From positions 10,669,525 to 10,733,524 of the forward strand of contig JAJEKV010000017.1 in NCBI GenBank assembly GCA_021234155.1: a DNA stretch of 64,000 bases, written 5' to 3'. Below are positions 21,301-33,535 of the stretch, piece by piece (within the stretch, counting starts at the first letter, position 1; every line of letters begins with the position of its first letter). Source of the stretch: Isoetes taiwanensis (Eukaryota > Streptophyta > Lycopodiopsida > Isoetales > Isoetaceae). The position numbers were made by a program, and so were the translations under genes. The notes under the pieces are model-generated. The model was not told the origin of the DNA. It worked only from the letters and a program-made list of their open reading frames with translations, and did not search any database.

Positions 21301-22011
21301 TGTAGAAGATTTGATTTAAAAGAGAAATGGACCATTTCTAGTTTGTACTTAGGCTTGTCATATTTTAAAGCAAGATAACATTCTTTTTCAACTCATGATT
21401 GACAAAACATGTGATAAAAGTTCAAAATATAGTTTGTATCGTCTTAGTGCAAAACATATGATGAAATCTTCTTATTTTTTACTATCATAAACTTAGGACA
21501 CGTGTTTGCTTAGCCTGGAATTCTTATTTTAGGTATAATAATAGTAGCTTTAGCTTGTCTTTCATGATAGACTATAATTTTTATGCACTTAAGCTTTATT
21601 GGCAACATAGATCTCCAATTTGATGTTAAAAATAACATACTACTATATGTAAGACATGAATATAAATAGGCATGGACCATTATGGTCCAGAATTAGATGA
21701 ATTGGGTATAGAAGTAAATCACTTTAAGTATCATTACCAATTATATTTATTGTTCATTTGTCACTTATACAATGATATGGTGATTTTATACCTTCTTGAA
21801 CATAATTTTTGGAAGAATGAGTGGAGATTCATATAGGTTCAATTTGCTTTTGCTTCAACATTACCATTAAATAAGGCAATTCTAGCAACCAACTAATTTT
21901 TTCAAATAGAATACTATACATGGAATCTATATATTCTTAAGGCGAGTTTAAAACCAATTAAGATGATGATGTTCTGGCTTTTTGAACGATCCTAAGCCAT
22001 ATGGACCAGTA
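18321..22011. other. Long AT-rich intergenic region
   Basis: No gene or element could be assigned. A minus-strand open stretch at 20635-20357 (SLVRYLGLSGRGYAAPL) is too short and featureless to call. Much of 20640-22000 is AT-rich sequence with repeated phrases such as TGTTAAAAATAACA near 21280 and 21624, which hint at old duplicated noncoding DNA. Confidence 0.4.
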
Positions 22012-22026
22012 GTAGGAAATAGACAT
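22012..22026. repeat. L1-a target site duplication, left copy
   Basis: GTAGGAAATAGACAT here matches GTAGGAAATAGACGT at 25168-25182, directly behind the poly(A) tail. This gives a duplication of about 13-15 bp with one mismatch, the normal L1 signature. Confidence 0.85.
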
Positions 22027-25000
22027 GTTTTCACTTGAACGTGAAGTTCTTAAAGGATGCTGACTTTCAAGAAGGTTGCAAGAATACTTGGACAACTGCC
22101 TTCAACCGACGTCGAGGTATGACTGGCATAGTGGATGCAATTGCGGCAGTCAAGGGTTTTGCCAAAGAGTGGGGTCGAGAGTCTGCAGCAGCGGTTCGTG
22201 CTTTACTGGACACCTTGTATCAGGACCTGCTCCATTCTCGACAGGGACGTCTTCCAGATGTTCATGATCGTGATATTTTGGCACAGATCCAAGCATTGGA
22301 GGAGGAGCAAATTCAGCAAGCAAAGATGAAGGCAGGTCTGCAGTGGTTTCGTGATGGAGACCGTTGTACGGGCTTCTTTTTTCGTGCAACTAAGAGGCGT
22401 CGCATGACATCAACCATGTCCTCATTGCTTTTGCCGAATGGTTCGGTGCTAACAGAGCCGACTGAACTCAAGCAACATCTGCATAACCACTTCCAGACGT
22501 TTTTTGCTGAGAAATATCTTCCCTTTCAATCAGAAATGCGAGATGCTGTTTTGTCTAGGATTTTCCCCATCATCTCTGGTGAGCAGCGTGAGTCAATAGA
22601 GGCGGCTATGACAGCTGATGATTTAGGTTCGGCAGTCTTTGAACTGAAAAGAGGCAAATGCCCAGGTTTGGATGGTTTGCCAATTCTGGAGCCATATGTG
22701 TATGATGCTTTCTGTGACTTTCGGCGGTCCACTGCTTTGGATAGAATTCTGAACACAGGTGCCATCTCACTCTTCCCCAAGGTCAAGGATCCTCAGACTA
22801 TTTCAGATTGGCGACCCATCACCTTATTGTCATCCGTATATAAGATCTTCGCCAAGGTTTTTGCAGAGCGGGTAAAGAACATCTTGGCAGAGTCCATCTC
22901 AACAACTCAGTCTGGTTTTCTTCCAAAACGGTGCATTTTGAACAATGTTGCTGCTGCTTACGAGAGAATTTATTGGGCACGTAAGCAAAACCTTTTAGTT
23001 GTATATCTTAAGCTTGATTTTGCAAAGGCTTATGACAGTGTCAGCTGGGAATTCATGCGCCGATGTATGCTAAGACTGAGATTTGGGGAACAATTCATAT
23101 CAGATATTATGAAGCTGCATATCTCTGCTCGGGCGATTGTTCTGTTCCATGGTGAGCCGTCACATGCCTTTTCACTCGATCGTGGTATTCGCCAGGGATG
23201 CCCTTTAGCACCATTGCTTTTCACAATTGTTGCAGGGGCTTTGTCACAGTTATTGACCATTGCAACCACAGAGGGACTTCTCCATGGTCTTGCAATGGAG
23301 GACGGCACACAAGAGGTTTGCAATCAATATGCAGACGACACGTTCCTCTTCCTAGTCGCTAGTGATGAGAATCTTGCTGCTGCCAAAATGCTTTTAGATA
23401 CTTTTTCACTGGCTTCTGGTGTTCTTGTGGGGTGGCAGAAGTGTACAGCTTTGTGGACATTGGATAACCCGGCTCCGGCATGTATTCACGATTATCCATG
23501 GAAATTACTTGCGCATGGACAGGCCATCAAGTTGTTGGGGATTCCAGTTGGCATCCATGTTACTATGGGAGCTGCATGGGAGGAGATCATTAGGGGTTTG
23601 GAGAAGCACTTGTTCTAGTGGTCCACTGCTAAGTTGTCTCTTACGGGTCGCATTACAGTGGCCAAGTCAGTCCTTAGTAGTACCCATGTTTATATGGCAT
23701 CCTTACTGCTAGCCCCACAGATCAAAGTGCGTGAGCTCATTGCAATAGTTCGGAACTTTATTTGGGCGGGTACTGAGGAAGGTGTTGTGGCTAAGGTGGC
23801 TTGGTCGAAGTGCATCCTTCCAAAATGGGCAGGTGGTCTGGGTATGATGGACTTCTTACTGCAGAGCAAAGTGCTTATTTCAAAGTTTATTTGGAGACTC
23901 CTGAATGGTGAGGATGACTCTCCTGGTTCATGCCTTCTTAGACAAGCCATTGGTCACTGTATCCCTCTAGGCAAGAAGGCTGTCAAACTAGTCCTACCTT
24001 GGGCTTTATTTCAGACTCTGCAGCCTTTTCCAAGTGCTTCTCCATTTTTGCGTGGCTTGTTGGCAGCATGAGAGGCGGCCAGACATCTTTTTTGGCCATG
24101 CCCCTATATCTACACCCTATTGGAGACTCCATGGTGGTGGGCACCACTGCCTCCAGACCCCTCAACACCTCCATTGGCAGCCTCAGTTCATCCCCTTACA
24201 CAGAGACAATGGGTTCTTGCAGATGTTGTCTCTATTCAAGCATGGTATGAGGCGGGTCGCCTACTGTCTTGGCCTGAATTTCAGGCAAAGTTCCTGCTCT
24301 CTCGTTGGGACGTATCTCTATGGGAGAAGGTCGCAGAAAATTTGCCTCTTATAGTGCAAGTTGGTGTTACTGAAAGGGTGCCATGGGACTGTCATGAAAA
24401 TATTCACAAAGGCAAGCAATTTGTCAGATCAGTATATCGCCTTCTTTTAGCATCACAACCCCTCCAGTTGCCAGATGGGTGGCACCTACAGGTTCCACAG
24501 CCCACTTTGTGTCGTACATGGCGATGGCTTTGGGATAGGTTGCTCCACCCTAAAGTCTCTGTACTGTGGTGGCAGGTTATCCACAGGTGCCTGCGGGTTA
24601 ATGCCTTTCGACATCGCTATGATCCTCGCATATCTGCAGTATGCCCGCTCTGTCTTTCGGACGTTGAGACTCTTGAGCATTATCTCTTTGATTGTCCTGA
24701 GGTTCAACCAGCGTGGTCCTGGCTACAAGGTTTGTTTAACAGTACATTGGACTGCCGATGCATCCTTTTGGTGTCCTATCCCAACGCATGGCCTCCAGCT
24801 AAACAAAGGGTATTTCATCTTGGTTCCGGTTGGCTCCTATGGTCGATATGGGAGCGTCGCAGACACCACATCTTTCAGAGCATTTATTCATCTGCACACA
24901 ATGTTATTACGGTGGCCCAGAAAAAGATATTGACAGCCTATAAGTGTTCCTCCCTTGAATCAGAACTGATGGAACGCATCTGGATTCAATATCTTCGCAT

Positions 25001-25162
25001 TGATTCTTATCATTAATCTCCTATTCTGGAGTAAGTACATTGTGCTCCAGGCTCGTGCTCTTGTGGCATCTTTTTGTGCTTACACAGTTAGATGAGACAT
25101 GTAAATTTTGTACTTTTTCTCTGATTAATAAACTTTTTGGCTTTCGTCCTTCAAAAAAAAAA
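22027..25162 (+). mobile_element. L1-a, 5'-truncated L1 retrotransposon
   Basis: The element begins inside ORF2 after the endonuclease region, runs through RT and the zf-RVT C-terminus, and ends with a short A-rich 3' UTR and A10 at 25153-25162. Direct repeats GTAGGAAATAGAC flank it. The 5' truncation, poly(A) tail and long target duplication are typical products of target-primed reverse transcription. The clean duplication suggests a fairly recent insertion. Confidence 0.9.
22035..25016 (+). pseudogene. L1-a ORF2: reverse transcriptase and zf-RVT region
   Basis: The frame 22035-23618 (527 codons) holds the RT: FPKVKDPQTISDWRPITLL, TQSGFLPKRCILNNV, LKLDFAKAYDSVSWEF with the first catalytic Asp, IRQGCPLAPLLFTIV, and NQYADDTFLFL with YADD at residues 432-435. 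A TAG at 23616-23618 interrupts the frame, which then continues as WSTAKLSLTGRITVAKSVL to 24071. A frameshift near 24060-24130 leads into the last frame, which holds LLHPKVSVLWWQVIHRCLRV and CPLCLSDVETLEHYLFDCPE, the zinc-binding zf-RVT domain. The endonuclease and ORF1 are missing. The RT core looks intact, but stop and frameshift make the copy non-functional. Confidence 0.85.
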
Positions 25163-28100
25163 GGGGGGTAGGAAATAGACGTAACAGCAGTCTACCGTTA
25201 TTTTTCATAGTTATAGCTTTTTATATTTGTTCTTCATTGTTTTGCATTACTTCCACAACTTGAGAAGTTTGAAAATACAAGTTTTAAGTTCACCATTCAA
25301 TGCATAGGTTTATGAAATCCATGGAACGCGTAATCTAACAGATGACTTGGAATCGACACTAGAAAGTTTACTCTAAATCTCAAGATAATGAGCATTGATT
25401 ATTTTTAATGAGTGGAGTGGTCATGAGGTGCTTATATCCCACAATTGAAACCAAAATCGATTAAGATGAGGGAGTTCTTAATTTTAAAAAGAAGGTGGAC
25501 CAGTAATGGTCCCAAAAAAACAAACCTTTCTTGATTTCTTGTGAACAAACGCTGTGCTTTTTTAATGTGTTTGTTTTTAAAGTGATTCCATATTATGATA
25601 ACCTTTCATAAAATGATTTTTTGGAGGATGAATTTGAATCATTTTACTCCTATATAGACATAAGTTATCAGTCACTTGTAAATGAAAAAATAAAAGAAAA
25701 TCAAAACTTCATCATTAAGACTAATGGACATTTTTCTTAGATAAAGCAAGTTGTCTATCACTTATATTTAAAATGTTAGGTCAAAATTCATTTCCTTACA
25801 AAAGTTAGAGATTTGATTTGGGAACAACTTTCTGGAAACCACTATTGGTTCACAGAAGATGAACAACAGTTTTGACCTTGTCATATTCAAACAACCCTAT
25901 CTCCCTTCTCAGATTTCGGATTGAGATGCAGTTTTTTGTATTTCACTCTCTAACTCGTGAAGCAAAATACAAAAATAATGAAAAAAAATCATAAAAATCT
26001 TCTTACTGAGACAGTTTTACTTTATCTAAACATAAAGCAAAACAGGCTTGACCCCCTTGCATTTACCTAAGTGTAACTCTCATAAATGGGGACCAATAGA
26101 TTTTTAGGTGTTTTTTCCATGCAATATGACTGCTATATATTAACATATATTATTGAACGTTTGATTTTATATGAATTTTAAAGCAAATAGTGCAAATGCA
26201 CCTTTTCTGGTACATCATGTGACGACTCTAGTGTTAATGTCTGAAGAAGATTGAGGCAGTATAAGCAAGCCCAATTAACTCATTGATTGTGTAGGATAAA
26301 AATTATTATATTCATGACAGCTAGCAAACATTATTATATAGTTGGTCATGAAGGTTTAATTCAATGATCGATTGGATCCTCCGTTATTTTGGAACGATCC
26401 ATGAGGACATGGATTGAAATTTAGAAGGGGAGAATGTAACGAGTTTGGCAAGCTTAGCAAGCATGTAATTTACATTTCCCTATTGATGATTATTGAGAAT
26501 ATTCCAATTGATTATTACATGAGAAATACATACTATGTATGAAACGTTTAAACAAAGTTCATGTGGTAAAAGAAAAGGGCATCAGTTTCTATGAGGGTTT
26601 CTAAAAAGAGGCAAAAGGAGCAATTTCTAGGCAATTTTGCTGGCCGAAATTTAGAGCATCATATCTTGGAAATCCGAGATCGAATTTAGGTAAATTTTAC
26701 TTTTCTGGACAGGTTTTCAATTCATCTTTCCAGATTGGATCTCATGAGGCCAAAATTTATCCGTATGGGGGAGATATGGCAAAAAGAGTTAAGCTGAGCC
26801 AAAATTGACTGCACAAAGGACCATCTTTGAACTGGTTCTTAGATGGGTGATTTGCTGCTTATACTAGAGGATACTTAGATTGCTTAGATTATTCTTATTA
26901 TTGAGAAAAGAATCAGGATTTAATGATTTGAATTAATAATATTAAAGGAATCTAAGTGACCTTGAATCTGATAATGTGGAATTGAATGTCTTTTTCCATA
27001 GTGGAATATAAGAGGAAGTAAGGACTAAGCTAAAACTGTAAGAAGTCTGGGAATAGTCTTTAGAATTATAGATAGTAGAGCAGATTTTGTATAAGAAGAA
27101 CCTTCGGGTGGTGAAGGTTGCCCGATGTTGCCTTCATCAGATCCAGATTACCTCATAAAACTAGAAATGCAAAAAACATAGCAAGATCGGGCCAAAACAG
27201 AAATTGCAGATGAGGTACAGAAAGGTTGGATGAAGACATTTCAAGCTTTTGCAACAATTTAGAAGCAGGGATATTGGCAGTGTTTATTTTGCAGAGCTTA
27301 GAGGCGCCGGATGCTGTTTTTTGCACAGATAATCAAGCAAATAGCGCCTCAAAATCCATTGCAAAATCTTGTTCAGAGCCTCCACAATCCATCTTACACC
27401 AAAGCCGATCTTGATCTGAGGTTATGGCATGGTCGTTTGTGTTCCATCAAGAAATGACTCGTCTTCATCTGAGCCATACCTATGGCCATGTATTCTGGCA
27501 AGAAATGGCTATGGCATATGTTCCTGCAATAAATGGCTATGGCGTGGCCTTTGTCTGTGTTAGGGTACGACTATGGGTTAGGAAAGAGGGCAAGAAAACT
27601 CTGTTGGCGCTGCCGTTAGAGCACTGTCAGAAAAAACAACCTAAAATTACCTGGATATAAAAAAGGCTGTAATCTTAGTAATCTGGGCCTGATGAATGTT
27701 ACATATGGAGTAAATGGGATCCTGGCAACAATAATATAGAAATTGTCTGCTTGGGAAAGACAAAACTCAATTGGAACCTTGGAGATCATGTAGCTTATAG
27801 GGGATGCATGGAAGTTCTAGCAAAGGCATACAAGGCACCATTAGCTCCATAAAAGAAGATGCTAATTTAGAAGATAGACAAAAATATGTACCTTTGGTGA
27901 TTAGATTGAAGTTAAGATGTTAAACTAAATTATGATATGGAACTGCACCGCTACGAAATAACTGTGGGGCTAAGATGAGATAGATTAATATCCTAGTTGG
28001 ATAGTAAGAGGATGTATGCCAAAGCAGCATAGAGAAGCTTATGGAGGCTTCTAGAGCATGCCATGGCATGGAGTTGTTGTTGGCCAAATAAAATGCTAAG

Positions 28101-28610
28101 CTATGTAATTGATTGATTAGTAAGAAACAAGCTAACATACTGAATTGCATATGAGTATTCTGTAAATGCATATCAGTACTCTGTAAAATATTCACTCCTT
28201 ATTGAGGGAGTGACTCTGGCATGTTGGTGGAAGCATGTTGTAGTTACTAGGTGATCCTTGTACCTTATATCGATATAAATTGTATAGATGTCATGATTGC
28301 TTAGGAAGAGAGTATTATGCCATCCTAGGATAAGCTTTTACTATGGGGAGGAAAATGCTAGACCTTCATTTGCAATAGCAATTCTTCATAACAGAGCTCA
28401 CATAACAGTGCATTGCTTTATAACAGTGGCATTGTGGCGTATATCAGTTAATCAATCATACTTGACTCAGATGAGCACTGATTGAATTTGATTCAGAAGT
28501 TGAATCAGTGTTTGGGTTTAACAAGAGCACTTGAAGCGATTCAAAAAACACTTTCCTAAGTCTAACTATGCAAAACACTATTAAGTTTATGAATTTATAA
28601 GATGTTAGTA
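25163..28610. other. AT-rich intergenic between L1-a and Copia-2
   Basis: The right target duplication copy of L1-a is at 25168-25182. At 26425-26434 a purine run precedes TGTAACGAG, which could be a PPT/LTR junction of a decayed LTR element, but no partner was found. At 27130-27150 GATGTTGCCTTCATCAGA resembles a phrase in the ORF1 part of LINE J1 (8833-8850), possibly a remnant. No host gene was recognised. Confidence 0.4.
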
Positions 28611-28615
28611 TATCT

Positions 28616-28703
28616 TGTTCGAGGTATCCTAGGCCTCACAATAAATAACTATCTAGATATTCTTTATTATTAGCATCTTAATCTTATTATTAGATGCTTT
28701 GCC
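28616..28703 (+). mobile_element. Copia-2 5' LTR, left part
   Basis: It matches 38349-38436 of the 3' LTR (CCTCACAATAAATAACTATC and onward) up to GATGCTTTGCC. The LTR is then interrupted by LINE J2 and resumes at about 32830. The exact joint is uncertain by a few bases. Confidence 0.85.
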
Positions 28704-28824
28704 AGTCCCACCTGCCCAAGAGTCTGCAAGGCGTCAGCCAAGGCCGTCTATTACTGCACCCCAAGCCGCTCTATGCCCCCAACGTAGGCCCACGGCCTAT
28801 GCCTGCGCCGACGACAAGCAACTC

Positions 28825-29445
28825 CCCAAGTGCTTGGGGCGGATTGACCCAACAAATCGAGAGCTCCGGGAGCCGAGGCGGAGAAGCCACAATGTGGTGG
28901 TATGCGGGCACGATAGAAGAGGCAGGGGAGGACCTCATTAACTGGTTCCAAATGTTGATTCTTGCTCGAATGACATTCCCCATGCCAGTAAACATTATTA
29001 GGGCGAGACGCCATGGCGGCCAGCACCCAGACCGCCCACGGGTGGTCACGTTCACAGTACGAGATGCGCAAGTGAAAGCAGCCATCTGCGCCAGGGTAAG
29101 CAGCTAAAGGGAACTGCCCTGTATGTTGACCGAGACCTGACCCGGGCCCAACAAGAAGACCGCAGGCACGAGTTGGCCAAAGTTAAAAGCATTCACGTAG
29201 CGGGAGGAGCTGCAAAGGCCCGATTCCGGGGCAAGATGCAAATTTTCGGGCCGCCCGAATCTTTTACTGAATCTTGCTCACCCTCCAAACCTCACGGCGG
29301 GCCATTGCCGCTGCCTACAGCCGCACGCCCTGCTCAAGTTGCCTCACCTTCTGTTGCTTGCGCATCTCAGGCTGCTTCCACTTTTGCCATCCCCCCTTTT
29401 GTTGTCGCCATTGAATCCCCACCTGCTGCTCCTGCCAACAAATAG
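28825..29445 (+). pseudogene. LINE J2 ORF1 remnant (RRM and C-terminal domain)
   Basis: The frames together read ELREPRRRSHNVVVCG, then after a shift EEAGEDLINWFQMLILARM and RPRVVTFTVRDAQVKAAICA, then KGTALYVDRDLTRAQQEDRR. This order (motif like LRI-x-GLPE, then LVKF-like strand, then VDRDLT..Q...R) is the RRM plus C-terminal domain of LINE ORF1 proteins. A Pro/Ala-rich tail follows and ends at 29445, ten bases before ORF2. The coiled-coil part is missing at the truncated 5' end. The protein would bind LINE RNA. Confidence 0.6.
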
Positions 29446-29454
29446 GAATTGTGC

Positions 29455-32400
29455 CTCCGCATGGTCTCCTGGAATTGTCGGGGCTTCCCATGGCGAAGGG
29501 AGAGAGTCTCAACTTCGATTCTTTGCCGGACATGGATCTCATCTTCCTCATGGAAACATGGGAGCATGCGGGACACAAGATACCCGACTTGCACGGATAC
29601 CAAAGACTACTCAATCTTCAATGATTGCACGCGAAAGCGAGGGCATGGGGGTTGCCCGCTACTACCAAACAACCTTGGCACGGTCAATCTCCTTGTTCAA
29701 GACGCACAAGCACAACCGGGTACTGTGGGTGCGTGTGCAAAACCTGCGATAGCAGACCCTCTTTGTGGCGAAGATGCTACTTTCCACATGTAGAAAGCAA
29801 CTTCTATCACACCCACTTTCGGATGTGGATAGGCCGGACCCCTATGTCGATCTATATAATGACATCTGGCCGATAAGCGGTTAAGGCGGTGTCATACTCT
29901 TTGGAGACTTCAATGCGCCGCGACGGGGTAGAACAACCCATGAGATTTGATCCCTTGACCGATGATATATTGCGGTTCGTCCCCGCGGAAGGAGCTTGGC
30001 CACGGACATCGATGACAATCGAGTCACGCCGCTATGGTCGGCGCTTTTTTGCTCTCGATATCTTTGACACAGTAATCGCAATGGATCGCACGGTGGCCTT
30101 CCACCCGCAAGAGCACTTGTAGACGACAGGAAAACCGGGGGGGCGGATATGTCTTTGGTGCCCGGCGGGGATATGCATGTCGTCAAAGCACTTTCAGTGG
30201 GAACAACTAATAGGGATGAAGAGATCGACTCGGACCACTTACCACTTTACTTGAAGTTGGCTTGGCGGGTTGTGCGAACCCTCGGTGCAACAACTCCTCA
30301 CATGCCTCAAATTGTGATTGGATTATGAACATGCGAGGGCTTATGCCCAGATGCTTATAGATGACCTGGCAGAAATTTTGCAATATCCTACACTAGAGCA
30401 AATGACGGGCCTACCGACCGATGTGCTTAGGATCGTGGCGAGAGAGGTGCTTTGGGATAAGCCGCCGCGATGGACCTCCGGAACACAACCTTCCCAAAGA
30501 ATCAATGGTTTGATGCGAGTGCAAGGAACACAAACGCTGGCTCCACCAAGTCCACGACCACTTTACGCGCACATGCGGTCGAGCATTACCGCATCTTCCT
30601 TAAAGCTAAGAAAGCCGGGTACATTGCGGCGCATCAAAGGGAAATGTTTTACCTCACAGAACGTCACCCTGGGACCTTACGGCGAAGGGTTCTTAGAAGG
30701 CGATGCAGCCAGCGGGGAATATCACTCCCGGCGTGGAGGCAATACTTGCAACACTATACGACCCTCGGGGTGCACATGCGGCATTACCCTTGCAAGAAGG
30801 CCCGATCTTTGAAATCCGCAGTTCGGATGTGGAACAAGGCTTACAGCGTCTTGCCAATGGGAAAGCCCCAGACTTGGATGGTATGCAGGCAGAATTGCTT
30901 AAGTGGGCAGGGCCGTCCATAATAGTGCTAACCGCCTTGTTCAATAAGGCATTACAGGAAGGCTTCCCGCTGCAGTGGACCAATAGCAGAGTTGTTACCA
31001 TCTATAAGGCAGGTGACCCACTGCCCAGCCAATTATCGAACAATCATGGTCATTCGGTGTTTGCAAAACCGCTTCTTTGGGATTCTCGAAAGCGGCGGTT
31101 TGACGGCCGGCGGCGGCGAAGAAGTGGTGCGGCCCTCACCCGTGCGTGATTCGACCCCGGCACTCAACTATTGACCACATCTTCACGTTACGAACTCTGA
31201 TTGAAGACATCAGGAACCGCCGTCAGGATCTATATTGTTGCTTTGTGGATTTTGCGAAGGCGTTTGACACTGTGCCTCGAGAAAAACTATGGGCAAGACT
31301 GCAACATGTACCGGGGTTCCCGTAGATTTGCGAGAATGCGATATATAGGCTATATGAAAGATGCTCGGGTCGGTTTCAGCGGAACAAGCCAACCATTTGA
31401 TAGTAGTATCGGGGTTCGTCGGGGATGCCCTCTCTCCCAACATTGTTTGGGCTTTACATTGATCAATTGGAGAGCCGGCTTGGCGATAATGGGGGCGATG
31501 GAGCTCACCTTCTCTATCGAGCATCGACGGTTAATATATGCTGATGATGTGGACCTCCTAGCTTACACACCAGCAGGACATGCAACGACATCTCGATGCT
31601 CGGACACGATCTCGCCAAGCGGCCCGATATGCGGCGTCAACCCGCCAAGACTAAGGTGGTTTTCATATATCATCTTCACGTCGGCCGAGGGTCCCCTCCT
31701 TCGATTCGAGGCGAAATGTGGAAGTTGCATCCACATACAAATATTTGGGAGTGGAGTTTCCTTCTACTATGCACCGACACACATCCATACGGCCACGAGT
31801 GGCTGGCAGGCTAGAAGGCACTATATGCAATGCAAAACAATAGTCATAGAGCGGAGTTGTATGATTGGGCCCATCGGTCACACACCTGTTCAAGGTCTTA
31901 GTGGAGCCCGTCCTTTTATATCTGGGGTGGAAGTATGGGGCCCAATGAGTATCGGTTGCTACTTGGAATGACTTGGAGCAGGTCCAGAAAGCCTTCTTAG
32001 TACGAGCACTAGGGGTGAAGTCCACAGTCCCATATCAAATTCTACTGCAGGAGACAGGATTCTTGCCTCTCCAGAGGGTGGCCCTTGATCGCCACATTGT
32101 CTATTTTCAGAAGGTGGTCAATATGGACGATGCTCGTCTCCCTAAACTAGCTTATATCATGGCAATGTGGCGACAGCGCCTCAAGGACTGCTGGAGGGAA
32201 AAGAGAGCTCAATGGTTGGCTAGATGGAATGTGCAGGAGCACAAGTGCATACATGTGCAAACAGAGGTAGATTGCCATAGCTTGAGGCCCGCAATGCTAC
32301 ATGCGTACCCACTTACCCATGAAAAGGCGCAGACTCATTGCCTCCATTCGCACAGGGGCACATCATCTTCGAATTGAGACGGGCAGATGGATTGGTGAGC

Positions 32401-32630
32401 CACGCCAGGACAGGCTCTGTCAATGCTGATGGGAGTCATTGAGGATGAATCTCATACCCTTCAAAGTTGCCCAGCATATGATCAAATTCGGATGCGCTAT
32501 GCTGAGTTGGTCAGGCCTGGCCAGCCGTTACATGTGAGATTGAGCACAGCATCCGTATGGGTGCTGGGATCATACCTTCAGGAGGTTATGGACATGCGAG
32601 ATCAGCTATGTCCTCGGGCACACACTTGAC
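29455..32630 (+). pseudogene. LINE J2 ORF2: endonuclease, RT, zinc-finger C-terminus
   Basis: ORF2 starts with RMVSWNCRGFPW, the APE N-terminal strand. GGVILFGDFNAPRRG (about 29884) and DSDHLPLYLKLAW (about 30220) complete the endonuclease. RT pieces are VEQGLQRLANGKAPDLDGMQ, AELLKWAGPSI, TNSRVVTIYKAGD, then near 31200-31270 CCFVDFAKAFDTVP in a shifted frame, GVRRGCPLS and LIYADDVDLLAY with an intact YADD box. The 31973-32630 part holds LGVKSTVPYQILLQETGFLP and a C..C..H-type region near CPAYDQIRMRYAELVRP. At least ten frame changes are needed, so nothing functional is made. The order matches J1 domain by domain. Confidence 0.8.
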
Positions 32631-32674
32631 ATGTATATATACATTGATTTATACTTGTACAGTTTGACAGCATT

Positions 32675-32745
32675 CTTATTACTGCCACGGTTTTTCCCGC
32701 GAAAACCCTTCGGGGCAGGGGTTTTTTAACCCGGACAGTAATAAG
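32675..32745 (+). other. LINE J2 3' UTR hairpin 1
   Basis: CTTATTACTG at 32675-32684 pairs perfectly with CAGTAATAAG at 32736-32745. The loop contains GTTTTTCCC, GAAAACCC and GGGGTTTTTT blocks that could pair further. Homologous structures occur in LINEs J3, J4 and J5 and as an orphan at 38189-38253. Confidence 0.65.
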
Positions 32746-32771
32746 TTTGCTGCGCTCCTTATGGGTTCCAT

Positions 32772-32785
32772 AGGCCGATTGGCCT
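32772..32785 (+). other. LINE J2 terminal stem-loop
   Basis: AGGCC-GATT-GGCCT is a perfect 5-bp stem with a 4-nt loop, followed by CAGTGGACGATAAAA and the repeat tail. The equivalent loops in J1, J3, J4 and J5 keep the pairing despite sequence changes. Confidence 0.65.
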
Positions 32786-32829
32786 CAGTGGACGATAAAA
32801 AATCATTCTCATTCTCATTCTCATTCTCA

Positions 32830-32931
32830 TTCTTTTATACCTTTTAGGCAAAATATATGTATGACATGTAAATCATGAATACTATCATCTTTTGGTGTTC
32901 GCATCTCCTCTTGTTATCCACTTGTTTAATA
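32830..32931 (+). mobile_element. Copia-2 5' LTR, right part
   Basis: It resumes the LTR after LINE J2 and matches 38437-38535 (AATATATGTATGACATGTAA and onward), ending TTTAATA directly before the PBS. Confidence 0.85.
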
Positions 32932-32943
32932 TGGTATCAGAGC
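32932..32943 (+). promoter_or_regulatory. Copia-2 primer-binding site
   Basis: TGGTATCAGAGC is complementary to the 3' end of initiator tRNA-Met and touches the LTR end with no gap. Confidence 0.9.
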
Positions 32944-32959
32944 GGGCAACGGTTTCCAT

Positions 32960-33535
32960 ACATGGAGCGACTGGAACAAGGACGCTCAGTGTATTCGATG
33001 GGACTGGTTATCCTGAATGGAAGACAAAGATGAAGATTGTACTTTGAAATGACAAAGTTATTGATGTTGTGTCAGGAGTGGTGGTGTGTTATCCTCAACC
33101 CGAAGATATGTCTGGGGTTCTTTTGATACAAGGGCGTCTGTATGATGCATGGCGTAAAGAAGTAGAAGATTGGGATGATAAAGACTAGGTTGTTCGAGGC
33201 ATGATACTTTATGCTCTCAAAGATTCCATTCTTGTTGATGCCGAAGTATATGCGCATGCTAATGAAGTATGGGAGTATTTGGACAAGATTTATTTAAAGC
33301 GGACAAAACAAGAAGTGTTGCATCTATGCAATAATTTGAGCAGTTTAAAGTACATGATTACAGATTCTATGGATGACCATATCGATATTTTCAAAGAGTT
33401 CATGGAACAATTGTCATTAGCTGGGGTATCGGTGGAGAAAGAACAATTATCTGTTATGTTGTTAGACACGATGCCTCATGATTTTGACACTATAGTCACC
33501 GTTCTTCTCAACAAAGAAGATTTGGCTTTTTGAGA
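32960..33535 (+). pseudogene. Copia-2 gag (retrotran_gag / UBN2 type)
   Basis: The frame reads FDGTGYPEWKTKMKIVL near 33000 and VWEYLDKIYLKRTKQEVL near 33270, both classic Copia gag signatures, and later MLLDTMPHDFDTI. In-frame stops are present (near 33045, 33187 and 33532), so no gag polyprotein can be made. The zinc-knuckle that should follow is not intact. The product would form the virus-like particle. Confidence 0.75.

Larger units (their letters stand above)
28704..32829 (+). mobile_element. LINE J2, non-L1 APE-type, inserted in the Copia-2 LTR
   Basis: A 4.1-kb plus-strand LINE with an ORF1 remnant, endonuclease, RT, C-terminal zinc-finger region, and a 3' UTR with two stem-loops. 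It ends in a (CATTCT)n tail at about 32804-32829. The base composition is clearly more GC-rich than the AT-rich surroundings, especially 28700-31500. The 5' end lies inside ORF1, so it is mildly truncated. Numerous frameshifts show it is dead. It is closest to J3 and J4 in this window and more distant from J1. Confidence 0.85.

Noticed and set aside
26425-26443. Purine tract followed by TGTAACGAG, like a Gypsy or Copia PPT/LTR joint
   Set aside because: No second LTR, PBS or pol sequence was found nearby, so an LTR cannot be supported.
28751-29085. Minus-strand frames opposite LINE J2 ORF1
   Set aside because: They are shadows in GC-rich DNA; the sense strand holds the recognisable RRM/CTD motifs.
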